Below are positions 1 through 13,685 of a stretch of DNA of 64,000 nt, in pieces (the first letter of the stretch is position 1; the number at the start of each line of letters is the position of its first letter). The notes beneath the pieces are model-generated. The model had not been told where the DNA came from and did not search any database. It was given only the letters and a program-made list of their open reading frames with translations. The stretch is from Ridgeia piscesae (lineage: Eukaryota; Annelida; Polychaeta; Sabellida; Siboglinidae), in contig JAODUO010000032.1 in NCBI GenBank assembly GCA_025642075.2, forward strand, positions 452,501 through 516,500, read 5' to 3'. The translations under genes and the position numbers were made by a program.

Positions 1-330
1 GAGAACATTTCCACAGGTTCCTGAACTTATAGAACATCTTCAACTAACAGTCATAGAGGTGCGTCTGATATTCGCCCGTCTATAGCTGTTACATATTATG
101 TTAAACAAAGCCATATATCAATTTTCCATCATAATAAGTAAACACCATTTGTAAAATCTTGTGTCGCCGTTAGCATTGTGAAACTGGCGGCTTTGGAAAT
201 ATATGTGTCTGTCGTTGCATCACGACGCTGACTATTTCGATATCGGTTTGGACACAACAAAGAACAACATCAAATATGATATATAAACGATTGCCACAAA
301 TACGTTAATGCATTCCATGTGTTGACTTAC
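1..330 (-). other. Intron 3' of exon C, cassette 1 (continues off the left edge)
   Basis: Bases 1-150 align by eye with the B-C interval of cassettes 2-4 (compare acattccacaggttc-type text with 44405-44480). This implies that a B exon lies a few hundred bases left of the window. 150-240 is a remnant of the shared tRNA-like SINE (gtgaaactggcggctttgg). Confidence 0.6.
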
Positions 331-471
331 TTGTTATGCATTTATTTCTTTCACTTAGAACGTAAGTTTCCTTGCAAATACATATAGAAAATCCACACTC
401 TTTCAGAAGCCAGCACGCTCCGTTATCATATTTGCAGTCGGAGGATTTTGTACATCTATCAAAGGATCCCA
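331..471 (-). CDS. Exon, module C, cassette 1 (7-Cys module, 47 codons)
   Basis: Acceptor ATATTACAG lies at the right edge and donor GTAAGTC at the left edge. The module has seven Cys with spacing C-x5-C-x6-C-x5-C-x4-C-x1-C-x11-C, including SSDCKYDNGACW and ECGFSICICK. The start of the exon (VGSF) matches cassette 2 rather than cassettes 3-5. This is the most 3' exon in the window. Its donor shows that a further exon follows to the left of base 1; by comparison with other cassettes it should be a B module. Confidence 0.85.
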
Positions 472-862
472 CTGTAATATAAATTATGGGTTACATCTAC
501 ACCGAATCAACCACAATCTGTACTACTAGTGACGATGTACTACATCAAACTTGTTAAAGAGAGTGTACCGTTAGTTTTACTGTTGATTTCGTGTTGTTCA
601 GTTATGTTGCTGGCATCCACTATCACCGTTATAAGCAAGAAGAATAAATGTACGTACATCCATAGCTGCCTTCTACGAGTAGCGCTACCGCCAGTGCGAC
701 CAAATACGTCGTCTGCAAATAAATGACAATATCGCATTCAACACTTTAATTCTTGTGGCCACCGGGTAATTATTACTAAAATATATACTAACACAGTGGC
801 GATGGAACATAGTCTATAATAATAGCATTTCAGCGGCACAACATTTTGATTTATGTCATATA

Positions 863-872
863 GACACACACA

Positions 873-916
<44 letters not shown>

Positions 917-918
917 CA

Positions 919-1016
<98 letters not shown>

Positions 1017-1017
1017 A
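863..1017. repeat. (CACG)n, then (CA)n, then (TA)n compound microsatellite
   Basis: About 105 bp of CGCA tetranucleotides runs into about 22 bp of CA and 17 bp of TA. Read on the minus strand it makes long spurious Val/Arg/Ala/Cys ORFs. Confidence 0.95.
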
Positions 1018-1252
1018 TATGTATACATATATACATACATATACATATATATTATTCAAACATATTTATAAATATTTATACACATTTACAATGCCATTGT
1101 CAATGGCAACCTTATTGAATATCCTGTAGTCCCAACATGCGAGAACATAAAATATTGTATCCTTTTGTTTCTGTTTTATTTTAGGCACATCCTAGTTGGC
1201 TATCACTCCAATAATGTGGTATGCGTTATGAACGCAGCAATTTATTTGAATA

Positions 1253-1363
<111 letters not shown>

Positions 1364-1826
1364 CAGTGATGCATCTAGAATGTTCCATGCAACTAACAAG
1401 CAGGGGGAGGAAGTTTTATATTATTCATATGTTTTAAATTTATAAGGTGATTTGAGTGTCTGAAACTGTCAGCAGACACTACAAAAACCGACTGTTGAAT
1501 ACAAAGAATATCGTGTCATTAATACCTTGCGTTACACCTTTCTTTTCTTAAATATCTTATTTAATATTGAGTTAACCACACAGCCATAAACATATAGCGA
1601 TTTAGGGTAACCTGGGGCAAAACGGCCCATGGGGGTAACACAGCCCCGTCTTTTCTGCCAAACGAGTGAACACAAACTAATGTTGGATAGTGGAACATAA
1701 TGTTGCTCTCTAGCGAATACTCTTACCGACCGCAAAGCCAAACGCTATTCAAAGTCCACAAACCTTTTTTAAAGTTTTGCATAGCCTGTGATCTAATAAT
1801 CACTCTTCGGTCAAATCGATGCCAAC

Positions 1827-3123
1827 ATTTAACAAGATTTAACAAGATTGCCACCTAGAGATTCAACTCTAGATGGCAGATGGACTCTAGGAAGCCATTT
1901 GGCTTATCGAGAGTCCAACCTATCTACCTAAGTATACCCCGCCCTTCTTAGGTATATGTCGATTTTATTTTTAAATATATTAACATTACTAGCACCTACA
2001 CAATCAGCTGATAATCTGTTCCATTCGTTTACTGTTCTTTGTGATAATGAAAATTTTCTAATATCTAGTCTACACTGCTTCTTTGCTAATGTAACTCCAT
2101 GTCCTCTAGTCCTTCTCTCTTCCTTGACTGTGTCTCCTCTCAATCTTCTGGTTTCTAGTGTTGTTAAACCACATTCTTTTAGACGCATTTCATAACTAAT
2201 ATTCCTGAGTTTTTGTATCATTTTGGTTGCTCTCCTTTGTACGCTTTCTAGCATATCAATATCCTTCTTGCGATATGGCCTCCATGCTTGTATACAATAT
2301 TCTAAGTGAGGCCTAACTATTGTTTTATACAGCGGTAGTTATTAGTTATTTTTCTTTGTACACTATATTTCGCCTAATTAATCCAAGAATTTGGTTTCCC
2401 TTCGCTGCTGCAATTCCACACTGCTCTGATACCTTCATGTCAGCACTAATAGTTAACCCTAAGTCCTTTTCCTTTAAGGTAGTATTTAGTACAGTATCAC
2501 CCATTGTATATTGTGCATCTTCATTCCCATGTCCTGTGTAAAGGCACTTACACTTTCCAAAATTAAACAGCATTTGCCACTTCTCAGACCATTCTATCAA
2601 CTTATTAAGATCATCTTGTAAATGCTGTCTATCTGCATCACTTTTAATTTTCCTAAACACTTTTGTGTCGTCCGCAAACTTCAACACCTTGCTTGTTATG
2701 TCATCATCCAAATCATTGATATATATTAAGAATAAAATAGGTCCCAGTACTGATCCCTGCGATACTGCACTCAAAACCGCTTTCCAGTTTGAAACCTCCC
2801 CATCAACTACTACTCTTTGTCATCTATCAATAAGCCATTTTTCTATCCAGTTGATCATTCCATTTCCTATGCCATGGGCCTTTAGTTTAAGTAGTAGTCT
2901 TTGACTTTGGTGTGGCGCTTTGTCAAAGGCCTTTTTTAAATCTAAGTAGATTATATCTACTGGCGATCCCTCATCTAGCCACTTTGTGACATCTTCCAAA
3001 AAACATAACATATTTGTTAAGCATGACCTCGCTTTTAAAAACCCAAGTTGAGATGGGTTTATCAATTTATTTTTAACAAGAAAATCAACCAGGTGATCTT
3101 TAATTAGTCTTTCTAATTGTCGT
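1827..3123 (-). mobile_element. Non-LTR retrotransposon, jockey/CR1-like RT, 5'-truncated (copy 1)
   Basis: Reverse transcriptase pieces in order on the minus strand: YLDLKKAFDKAPH and WIEKWLIDR (2820-3065), GSVLGPILFLIYINDL then KFADDTKVF with the catalytic F-A-D-D motif (2346-2774), and MLESVQRRATKMI plus CGLTTLETRRLRG (1928-2254). Broken by an in-frame stop near 2818, a frameshift near 2335 and a deletion of about 66 bp after RRLRGD relative to copy 3. The 3' end (1827-1930) has the same tail as copy 2, ending in repeated TTAAATCTTG-like units. Dead element. The clade label is by motif style only. Confidence 0.85.
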
Positions 3124-3739
3124 TTTTGACATGGCCTATTATAGTGTCACAAATTGTTCCAAATCCAAGTTACAACCATAATAATATCTTGCCCAAATGA
3201 ATAGATATTTACAATACCTGTCCATTACTCAACATGGCTTTGAAGCTGCATGTATTATCATTAGTTGTTACTATTCACCACACACAAAAAGAACCCGCGT
3301 CACCAAAAAACTCAAACGAGAAACGGTGAACGAAAACGAGACGCGACTCACGTTATTTTGAAAATAATCTACCGCAGAAATTATTTACAGCGTTAATTGG
3401 CAAGATACGTAGACCGCAGATTGAACTCATAACATGTACATAGAAATGAAGTTTCGTTAAAATGTACGGACTTATGTAGTTTGCAAAGCGTTTTTGTAAT
3501 CTCGACTAATCTGTCCCTATATACGTTAAACATTTTGATTTGCAATGATGGAACCAAATGAGTTCTACCTCGTTCAATCTCGGACGTCTCGTCGTTTAAT
3601 ACAGTATAACAAAAATCAGTTTAAGTTTTGATCCCATCCGTGGACATCAAGATGGTTGTGATATTTGTTATTATTTATGAGGTATGTGAATATATGTTCT
3701 ATTGGAAAAGAATTTCAAATAAACCATTTTTTGAATTGT

Positions 3740-4100
3740 CCGGCTTTCGCGTCCGCCATTTTAAAAGATGGCGGTCATCAAAACAAATGTCATAATATCT
3801 CAAAAATTACATCACATTGAGCAGTAATGTTGATGACATATGGCGATATACACCAATGTACATTTGGCCTTCACTAACTTTCATATATGCGCCATTTTTA
3901 AAGATGGCGTCTGGCTCAGCCATTTACCTATATCTTACGAACTACGTAACCTAGAGCTAAAAATTGATGTCAAGATGTAATTGTTATTTTAGATATAATT
4001 AAATAAATTGTATTACTTTTATCCTTTATTGACTTTCAAAAATCCGCCATTTTGTTATATCCGTCTTTTCTGAGATGGCGCCCGACAAAATCTATAATTT
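3740..4100. repeat. Imperfect tandem repeat with GCCATTTTTAAAGATGGC palindromes
   Basis: Three spaced copies of a short inverted repeat (ccgccattttaaaagatggc at 3753; gcgccatttttaaagatggc near 3890; a decayed one near 4050), about 130-190 bp apart. Related blocks occur near 26260, 40015, 49800 and 59880. Confidence 0.6.
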
Positions 4101-4754
4101 TTTTATATCCATAGCTTAAGAACTACGGTCTAGAGACCAAAAGTTCCTGTCAAAATACACATTTTAGAAGTAATTATGTGTTGTATTACTTTGAACTTAT
4201 CCGTCATTCTAGTAGATAGCCCCATCAAACAGTATTAGTTCTGTATCTTAAGAGAGCCTGTTTGGAGGCAACGATTTAAAGATGGCTCTTAGAAATTCTG
4301 TAAAACGGACAGAGTTGGCCTATTCAAACATTGGTTTATTGATTTAAAAATTATGGCCTAGCATTGTTGGAAGAGGCAAAGCTTGTTGGTGGCCTCACAC
4401 AAAATTGTGATAGTGACAAAACAGCGACGTACTAATAAATTATAGTCTGGCTGCCAGCTGTATCCCTGTATTTGGTTGATATGTATTCCCATAAGTGTCT
4501 GAACAATTTTGAGCTTTGCTGGTAGTGGACCAACTTTGGGGAGTAGATTCGGGGTTAGATGTTCTTACGAATGTTAGTGAAACGAACACCTGGATTCAAT
4601 AGGGATTTCTGCCCTGTCAGTGCAGAAATGGGGCAGAAAGTAGTTCTGCCTGGCAGAAACGACAATAACACATGCCACCGATAGCATTTTATAGGATGTG
4701 TTGTCAGTTTTTTCTTTACCTGCCTACATAACCAGCTGTTCTAAATCTATTTAC

Positions 4755-4985
4755 ATATTGATGATATTAAAGCCATAAAGACTTTCCCTCAAGGAGCATA
4801 CTTTCCCGGTCAGAAACCCCTATCCACAGTTAGAGGTAAAGGCCATAATCTATTGTTTATTAAACTAAGCCAGCAAATCCATAACAAAATGCCTATGCTA
4901 TCCTCAGAAGAGACAATGCTAATGGCTGCTACGATTTTGTGAAGAAATGTGACAACTCAACTCACGACAGTCTGGTATTACTGTG
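4755..4985. repeat. Dispersed repeat, copy 1
   Basis: Shares ordered blocks with 32528-32775 (attaaagcc, ggtcagaaaccyctatc, cagttagaggta, aaatgcctat). Family unknown; no coding motif seen. Confidence 0.5.
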
Positions 4986-6470
4986 GCCTGGTGCCAGTTC
5001 CGAGTCTGTCCTGAAACCACCAAGTAGATTCTGTCGCAAAGAAAGCCAATAGCACCCTTATCTTTCTTTGACAAAACACCAGCAAATGCACAAGACCAGT
5101 CAAATCAGACTGAACATTATCAAACCTTTGTGAGACAAACATTGTCAAACCTTTGTGAGACAAACACTTTAATAGTTATACGCTTCTATCATCTGTGACC
5201 CCACCACCAAAATAAAACATCAACACACCTGAAATGGCACAGAGGCGAGCCGCACTCACTGACTCTGTGCCATAGAACATTGATTTAGCTGCTGGGCGCC
5301 ACCTACAACTAATGGTCCAACACTCTCAATTTGAGAGGGAGCATGTGTATGATTTGAGACTCAAGGAGTGTCTGGCTTTACAGCACTGAAACAGGCAGTG
5401 ACCGCTGATTTTAATCAGCACCTGCACTTTTTCTATAAACAATTCAACACCATTATTATTTATTATTAACCAGCATTGTCCAGCACTTGAACATGCCTAC
5501 ACCATCCATGAAATCTGCATATTTAACGGCAGTTGATTATTGAAAGAAGAAGGCTGAGTAGCCACGTCTGACACTGACAGCTAACCCTAAGCCCAAGTCC
5601 AACACAATCATAGTCAAAATCAAAGACGTGCATTCAACATTGCAACGGAATATCATGTGCTGCGATTTTGCCTTTACGTCTCAGCATATACTTAGCAACG
5701 ATTTTACGACACAAAGGTCTATCAAACATTATATAGGTCAACGACTTATGACGATGAAAACTATATGACTACAGACAAAAACAACGGCGACAACGCTGCA
5801 TGCCGGAAACGTCTTGTTTACATGTATCTTTGCGCATGTTTGACAGCGCTTTTCACTGGAATTCCCTTCGTCGAGGCCTAAGCCAATCAGTGAAATGTTA
5901 TTGACAAGGCTCCCCAGATCATTTCTTCGTCTTTTGCTCCTCTTCATCTTAAAATGGCATATTGTGTGAAAATAAGTTGATAGGTAGTTAACGAAAACAA
6001 TATATAGTGCATGGGGAATGCTGGTTTACTGGACAATTTTATTTTAAACATGGCGGAAGTCAGAATGCAACTTTAAGGCGAAACCTATGATTAACAAATC
6101 CAAAAGGTTAATATAAAATGGTAGGTATTTTCAAATAGTGTATTTTATAACATGAAAGGTTCGGTAATTAATTACTACAATTAATTATTTGTTACCCTTT
6201 CAACGTAGATCAATCATATATGGTGGGTAGATACATACCAACGTCGTAGTTAAGCCTAAGGTATTTTGAAGTTTAGGGTAAAATATACAAAATAGATAGA
6301 TATTCAATTTGGCCACCATAATAATTAACAGTAGGAAAATATGGGGCACACTAGCCAATATGTAATATATATTCAACACGTTACAAGCGTGTCATTTGGT
6401 CGAAGGATATCGACAGAGTGACGGTATCAAAGAAGAGAGATCGACGGTATCGAAGTCGAAGACGTTCGAA

Positions 6471-6478
<8 letters not shown>

Positions 6479-6528
<50 letters not shown>
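6479..6528. repeat. (TA)n microsatellite
   Basis: About 25 TA copies preceded by A9. Confidence 0.95.
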
Positions 6529-6531
<3 letters not shown>

Positions 6532-9164
6532 ATATCGCAATACCACAAAGTATCGGTTTAGAACTGTTGGAAATATCTGGTGCGATACTTCGATATTTTG
6601 TGTAATGAACCAGCACTAAGACGAAGTAAGTCATAGTGACTGAAAAGCGCTGCTATAGAAAACAACTACGTCGCATACACGTCTACGCACGTATTATAAT
6701 ATAATTTAATGAGCATACATCAGACAGGGAAAAAGCTATACTGTATTAAATGATAATGTCGTAGTTTTTCACTTCGAGATTATTGGGCGATATTTTGTAT
6801 CCGAGTATTGATGGACAAGACTAAAATGCTAGCAATTGTTGACTTTCGTTGACGGACAAATGTATCCTTAATAACCTTAAGATGTTCTATGATATTCATA
6901 ACGTGCTCAGTGAAAGTGATAATAGTTGTACTAAGTGGGCGATAGACAATAATTATCGACATAGATTTTTTTATTATATGTTTTATACCGAGTCTTCACT
7001 TAAATAAACACGCATTCCAGATATTTAGTTACGATGCTCATTTATGAGAATACAGTATATACGAGTGAACTATGGACACAATGATCCACCCCGTCCTTTC
7101 TTAGATGGCCTAGTCACGTGAACACTTGTACACCCTGGTACTTCATGTAAGTCAACAGTATCACTATGTAACCAAAGTTCACCTCTTCTTCCATATACTG
7201 GACTGGGCCCTTGCAGGACGTTAAAAGTCTAACGAAGCTTGTACGCTTTGGGAAGTGTACGCTCACTTAAACCAATAACTGTGAATTTGTTGTCGATCAC
7301 CGATAAGAAACCATGTTTTTGGTAAGCTTCAAATATTTAAATGCATTAGTTAAAAGTCTTCCTCACTGAGATTATTTATTTTTATGACTTCGTTAATGTC
7401 ATCCTCAAGATAATATTTACTATTTGCAATGTTAAATAAATTACAATCTGAATCTATATTCCGCATAGCAGCATTGCAATTTTCATAATGACATATATCA
7501 CCTGCATATGACATGTACGTTTCAGGAAATCGCATTATGATACATAAATGTTGCATAAACATACAAATGAATACCGTAAACAATTATGCATGTATGATTA
7601 CCTATCGTAAGGCCAAGTGGTTTTATAACATATACTGTTGTACAGCGTGTACTGCAATTGTTCAATTTAGATGATTTTGCTAGAATAAACAAAGAAAAAA
7701 CAAACAATAAAATAATTCACGAACCATGCGTAGATCATGGGGTACCAACAAGCATGACACTGGTGTAATCCCTATCATGACACTGGTGTAGACCCTAGCA
7801 TGAAAACACTGATGGGTAGTCCAACAGGAATAGCATACGTTTTTCTTATTGCTACCGCAAATTTTTCATTATATTCAACAAGAACAGCACCATCCCTTAA
7901 TAATCATTTCCGCTTCCATGTTAATCGTGAAACAGAATCTGGATCACTTAAAAATGCGTTTCACTAATTTGATCCGTAAATACCTTTCTACACTGAATTG
8001 CACTTGCATGCCGAGATTTACAAACCGACAACATATGTAAATGTAGAACGCGACATGGAACTTGCTTCATTACATATGTACACATTTACGTGGGATTTGT
8101 TTTTGTTGTGTGCGAATTATTGTTGGAAAGAATGCAGTTGTTCTACGTGCAAGATACTAGGCAACGATAACTTGTTCACTCACATTGGGAATTGTCAAAA
8201 TCTGTTCCCCACGTTTTGTTCAGTCTAATGGTTGATATATACCCATGTGTAAATATTGTAGCTTATGCTATTATGGGCGTGTTGTTGTTAGTTATCAAAC
8301 GCAAACGATTTATAATGACACATGTGTTTTAGACTATGTGGGCGACGGAATTATGTATGCTATGTTCTTAAAAAAACACCAGAAACATGAAAGTCCTTCG
8401 ACTATAAATAAGCACAATTAGCTTGTAAATGCTTGTAAATATTGTAGTAGTAGCTTAGTAACTGTTGTACGCATACATACATTAGCTTGGTAATTGTATA
8501 TTGGAAATGGTATTGACATATTTTACTAGTGTTAATTGCTCTGCAGTTTTACAGTAGCCTATATTGATAGCTGTCTTGACTTTTATACTATAACTAAGCT
8601 TAATCCTATAAAAAAATCAGTTATATGTTCTTAAGACAGGGCATGCGTTTTTATGGATAACAAATATATATCATGGCATGGAACGTATATAATGTGATAT
8701 AAACCCAATAATCACATTCACAAATTACGTCACGTCCGTGACGTAAATACGGCAGTAAACAGTAAGTAACGCTTGATTTGTTTTATCATAACTTATGTAT
8801 TGATAAGTAAATATTATGAACAACGACGTATGGTCCTAAGAATAAGGAATATATGCACAATCTCTACATGAAATTCTGTACAGAACATTAACGGAAGCAG
8901 ATTAGCTTCAGACTCTTCTATAAGAACAGAATCAAAGAAGTCAAGTTTGTGAAATATGCTCAGAGGATAGTTTGTCCGTGCTTCAATCACATATAATTCG
9001 CTCTAAAATTGAAAGCATTTGCAAAATGTTTTTGCGTTTTTACGAGGTAGATCCTGACCAGTTTGTGGAGAAGTATAGACGCAAAACGTTGGTCCATATC
9101 CAGTCAGTCTGTTAGACTGGAAACGAATCCAGATGGAAAACGGTTACAGATATCTTCTATCTTG

Positions 9165-9490
9165 TAGAGCGCAATGGCTCATGGGTAGAGCTTCAGACTC
9201 TCGACTACAAGAACTCGTGTTCGAATGCTGTGCTGCGGTGTTAAACTTTGGGCATTTGTTTCACTCTACATTGATCCAGTTCACTCAGCTTTATAAATGA
9301 GTACTTGGCTATAGACAGTGATGGATATGTGTACGAGCAGCTTTCGAGCATTAATTGTAGCATATGGCTGGATGTTTCCCAGAGAAGCCGAGATGGTGTC
9401 CGAGTGAACAGGTCTGTCAGGGAAGTAAAGTGTAAAGCATTTTGAACGGTCCTGAGGACTGGATACTGCGCTATATAAAAACTTACTTTT
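9165..9490 (+). mobile_element. tRNA-derived SINE
   Basis: The head has an A box (TGGCTCATGGG, 9175-9185) and a B box (GTGTTCGAATG, 9217-9227) about 31 bp apart, as in RNA polymerase III promoters of tRNA genes. It is followed by an unrelated body and a tail reading ggtcctgaggactggatac then gcgctatataaaaa, a tail style common in SINEs of aquatic invertebrates. It cannot be a working tRNA because the stems do not pair well. Confidence 0.65.
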
Positions 9491-10614
9491 TAGAATAAGT
9501 TTTCCCAGGAATATTCCATCCTTGCCAAATACAATGAACTCGTCACAAGTTAGCACGCTACGGAATATAGGGTCAATTGTATCATTAACGATAGGAACTC
9601 TGCAAATAGACTGCAGAAAACGTCGTTTCTATTCATGGTGGAGAAATACAGTCCGCGCTCTTCAACAACATTGTTGTCACAATGCTTCCAACTGCGGAAG
9701 AAGGTTGGGAAATGTATATCAAATCGTCGGTATCTAAATGATTTTAATCTTGTACCATTACACATATTGCGGTATCTGTCGTTATAACTTATGTACATAA
9801 TTACGTTGTTCATAAACGTCCGCCACAGATAACGTTCTATTACCGGATACCGGCTTAAACACAGCATGGACTGAGGCCAGCTAGGTTTCAAGCGAGTTCA
9901 CTATTATTAATTTTATTTGATCCTACTTTGAATGGTATAACGTTCGCATGAACAGAGGCATATGTGTGCTAGACATAAGGTAAACCTACGGGACAATAAG
10001 GCTAAAACGTAGCCGAATAGCAGTGCCAAGCGGAATCGGAGATCAATTCGCGTAAACGATAATATAGGACTGGCGCCCTTCGACATCACTCGCTAAATCG
10101 GTTTTCAAACGTACAGCCTTCCGTAGCAACGCAGTTCCTTTTTCAGGTTGACCAATCGGAAAGTGCCAGCATAACAGACACTCAACAATGGTACGTCTCA
10201 TGAAGTTCGACAGACGATATGTTAAAACATATTTTATTCATAAACCTGCGACATTAAAAATGTGACTACCTTCCGAAATGGTCGGTTTATATTAATTACT
10301 TGACGTGCATAGCTAGTAACGTTTCCCTTTACTACTGATAGACGTGACAGCCGCGAGAGTCCACCAATCTACTAAATGAAATGCTTATTTCCTAAAACAT
10401 ATATATTATGCACAACAATTATTACTCTACGTGACGTTATTATTTTAGTACAGATAGTTTAAATTAGCGGCTATTTAAAAGATGGAAGCCAAACCAATTA
10501 AATGCCCTGCATAAATGGTTATCATGTCAAATTCTAATTAGATCGTGTCACCGCAGCTGATACCAATAAATTAATTGTCAGGACCTTGATTCATGGATAA
10601 TATGTTTCTGGTGT

Positions 10615-10816
<202 letters not shown>

Positions 10817-11678
10817 CAGGACGTCTTTTAATGATCTGAGAATGGTGTAGCGGAACTGTGTGTCAAATAACTGATTGTTATGGTCATGAATTACTTCATC
10901 CTTTCGAAGTGGTTTCATATTTACTGAAAACAAACGCACACAATTACTGCCCATTATTTGTAAATCAGCCGTATGCGTGTCATTGCGACAGTATACGTGG
11001 CCTGTTTCAACGTAAATAGCACGACGAATGAATATATTAGTGATGGTAGGCGATTACGGTGTTAGCTGGTATGTCGTTCGTTAATCGGTTGCATAACTAC
11101 GTTTGACGAGGATAGACTTTCCAAATAAACACTTTATTCCGCAATTTCTTCCAAACAAGTGCCCAGGAAATGTGTGATACCATGCACAGTTGGTGTTATT
11201 TCATTGCACCTCTTGCTACAGTACGTAAGCAGTACACCGATGAAAACTGTGATAATAAATCAAAATTAACAACACTATTGCAACTAATTTGTGTATTTTC
11301 TTTGCTTCTTCTTAGGAAGATTATATTTAGCTATGTTCGGCCATCATCGGCTGTCATCGGTTGTCATCGGCTGTCGTCCGGTTACGTTGAGCCACCGCGT
11401 CTACTCAACACAACATGACGACGACAGTTGCAAGCAGCGAGATATAACCAACAACCCTCGCGGTCATCGTCACTTGGTCGGCGCCTGAAGCTGAAAGATA
11501 TAATTACGTGATTATTGCCAGTGCTACACTACACTATCATTGTGTCAAACGGTGCAGATCTCCATAATAAAAAATTGTGAGAGAAAAGTACTGTTGTAAA
11601 TATCTTCGCAAAATATGCGGCTGCACATGTTTTGCAAACAATAGACAAAAGGCAAATTATCTGGCAGTGATCACATGA

Positions 11679-11681
11679 TAT

Positions 11682-11759
<78 letters not shown>

Positions 11760-11823
11760 TGAGCCTGCATGACACGCTAGATGAAATAAATGTTTCCTTG
11801 TTACATGTGATCTATATACATGT

Positions 11824-11887
<64 letters not shown>

Positions 11888-11912
11888 ATATATATATATA
11901 TAATATATATAT
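11679..11912. repeat. (TA)n and (CT)n/(TA)n microsatellites
   Basis: TA at 11679-11758, then 66 bp of unique DNA, CT at 11825-11866 and TA at 11866-11912. Confidence 0.93.
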
Positions 11913-11939
11913 GTCTTTGAGTATATGATTATAAATCCA

Positions 11940-12640
11940 GCTTGTGTCGTGGCTGGTTTTCGTCGAGTGTCTTCTCCAGCCTTTTCGTTAGTACTTTCGT
12001 GAGTACTTTAGACATATTTGATAGCAGACATAGCGGTGTGTAATTATTGAGGTCGTTCTAATCCTTTCTTGAAACATATCACCATCTTAGCTTTCTTCCA
12101 CGATGTGGGTATTCGTATTTCTGATAATCATTTAGTGTACAGCTTAGCCAGTCTCTTCATACGGTATATTCTCCTGCTTTCAACGACTCGATGTTTATAT
12201 GGTCGTTGTCTGGTACTAAACCATTGTTCAAATCTCATAGTGCTGCTTCCACCTTCCAATATGTTATCTCTAGTACCTCTTTTGGACCAATGTGGATTAT
12301 TGTACTCTGTTCACTGTCGTATAGCTCGGTGTAGTATTCCTCGATTCGTTGTTTGATCTTATCTTGATCATATATTTCTATACCGTGCTTGTCCAGGAGT
12401 GAGATCAGTCTGTCTTGGCCTACCTTCTGCGATCTTCTGACTTTTGCATTGAAATCTCTCATCATTATCGTGTAGTGGTTTGGTTTCCCGAAAATCTCGC
12501 CGTCGTCGTTGTAAAAAAAAAACTAGTTATGTCTTCTCCTGAGTATAATGTTGTTGATGCATATATTTGCACTATCTTTTGTTTGTCTTCTTGTGCAGTG
12601 CTGCCACGTCGTATGACACTAAATATTGTCCGGGGGGGGG
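11940..12640 (-). mobile_element. LINE fragment, internally deleted endonuclease to RT
   Basis: Minus-strand pieces: VIRRGSTAQEDKQKIVQIYA (endonuclease core) and DFNAKV at 12450-12640. The text then jumps to DQDKIKQRIEEYYTELYD (pre-RT linker) and, frameshifted at 11990-12130, to an RT stretch reading KMVI.FKKG and YVCYQIC-like decayed text. The endonuclease-to-RT jump implies an internal deletion. Several frameshifts; non-functional. Confidence 0.7.
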
Positions 12641-12644
12641 GAAC

Positions 12645-12900
12645 CTCTAGGTCTATTGTCTTAGCTGCGTTGCACGTCATGCTCCCTGTGCAAGATACTG
12701 TTGGTTTGAGCGGTACTTCTGGCTTATGATTCTTCGGCGAGCCATACATCGTAGGTATTTCTTCTGATGTAGGGTAGATCCTGTATTTGAGCTGAGTAGG
12801 GATGGGAATCTTCTGCTGCCAAGTTCGTTTGATGTTGATCAGTTTCTCGTATTCTGCTGTGTCATCTTTATTTAGTTGGTGTCACTCAGGAGTGACAACA
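12645..12900 (-). mobile_element. Penelope-like element RT fragment
   Basis: Minus-strand text includes YPTSEEIPTMYGSPKNHKPE followed by VPLKPTVSC and GSMTCNAAK. The YG-PK-HK and PLRP-V-S pattern is the signature of Penelope-like RTs. It abuts the LINE fragment at about 12640, where a C10-type homopolymer marks the joint. Confidence 0.7.
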
Positions 12901-13091
12901 CGTTGTTGTTGTAGTTGTCACTACTGTCCAGGTGTCGAGAGGATAGCGAAAGCTGCTCCGCTGGATTTGGAAACGTATCTCAAACGTTACGTGTTATTAA
13001 TCGGACCCGGTAGTAACATACATGATGATAATGAGAACTTGTTTCACATGTCCTTTGAACTCTGATATATAAATTATATGAGACGACTTAC

Positions 13092-13124
13092 CACTCATTT
13101 CCTTGAAGTTTTCTTGGCCTAGTT
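13092..13124 (-). CDS. Exon, linker E2, cassette 1 (11 codons)
   Basis: A 33-nt exon between CTTTCAG and GTAAGTC that reads roughly ELGQENFKEMSG across its junctions. It has no cysteine. The flanking bases (ctgaaagaag, then tacgttaat) match the E2 exons of cassettes 3-5, but the peptide has diverged from their GE...KK pattern. It is charged and polar, consistent with a flexible spacer between modules D and C. Confidence 0.65.
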
Positions 13125-13685
13125 CTGAAAGAAGATACGTTAATAGAAGATAACAAGGCTTCCTAGCTCAAACATACGAAATTACTGACGGACAATATGT
13201 ATTAAACAATAACACTGATAGTGTGAACATATCAACGTAATGTGGAATTGCTTTGCTTGTCCTTTGAACTGTGATATATAAAGAAGGATAAGGAAAATAT
13301 GGTTTGTCGTGAATGGTTAGGAGGTCTCCACAAAATAGGCGGTAAGCAACTCTATATATAAATTGCTTACTGCAAGTCTAGTCTAGTGCAACTCATGCAT
13401 TCTGAAGTAGCTTTACATGCGAGATAGCAGTTTAGAATGGTCGATAGTAATACATTAACTAACTAGGTTTAGTATCAGTAAAAGGGCTGGTCAATTTAAT
13501 TATTTTTCAGACATGCCATAGCCAATTAAAAAGCCAACACAAAGGTTATTGACCCTTAGTATATGTTGCTTGACGTACGTTATTTTGAATCCCGCCGCAA
13601 AATGCATACATTTATTAATCTGATAGGTCAATACCGTAGCTACTGTGCCTCAACGTAATGACACATATATTAATCTCGAACTTAC
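13125..13685 (-). other. Intron between E1 and E2, cassette 1
   Basis: Holds a second copy of the E2 flank near 13250-13300 (ctttgaactgtgatatat) but no usable exon there. Otherwise no feature seen. Confidence 0.6.

Noticed and set aside
5738..5947. Basic 69-codon minus ORF (KRSKRRRN...) as a real gene
   Set aside because: Single exon without recognisable family or supporting signals; kept only as a note in the intron entry.
9165..9240. Functional tRNA gene
   Set aside because: A and B boxes are present but acceptor and anticodon stems do not pair; a SINE fits better.
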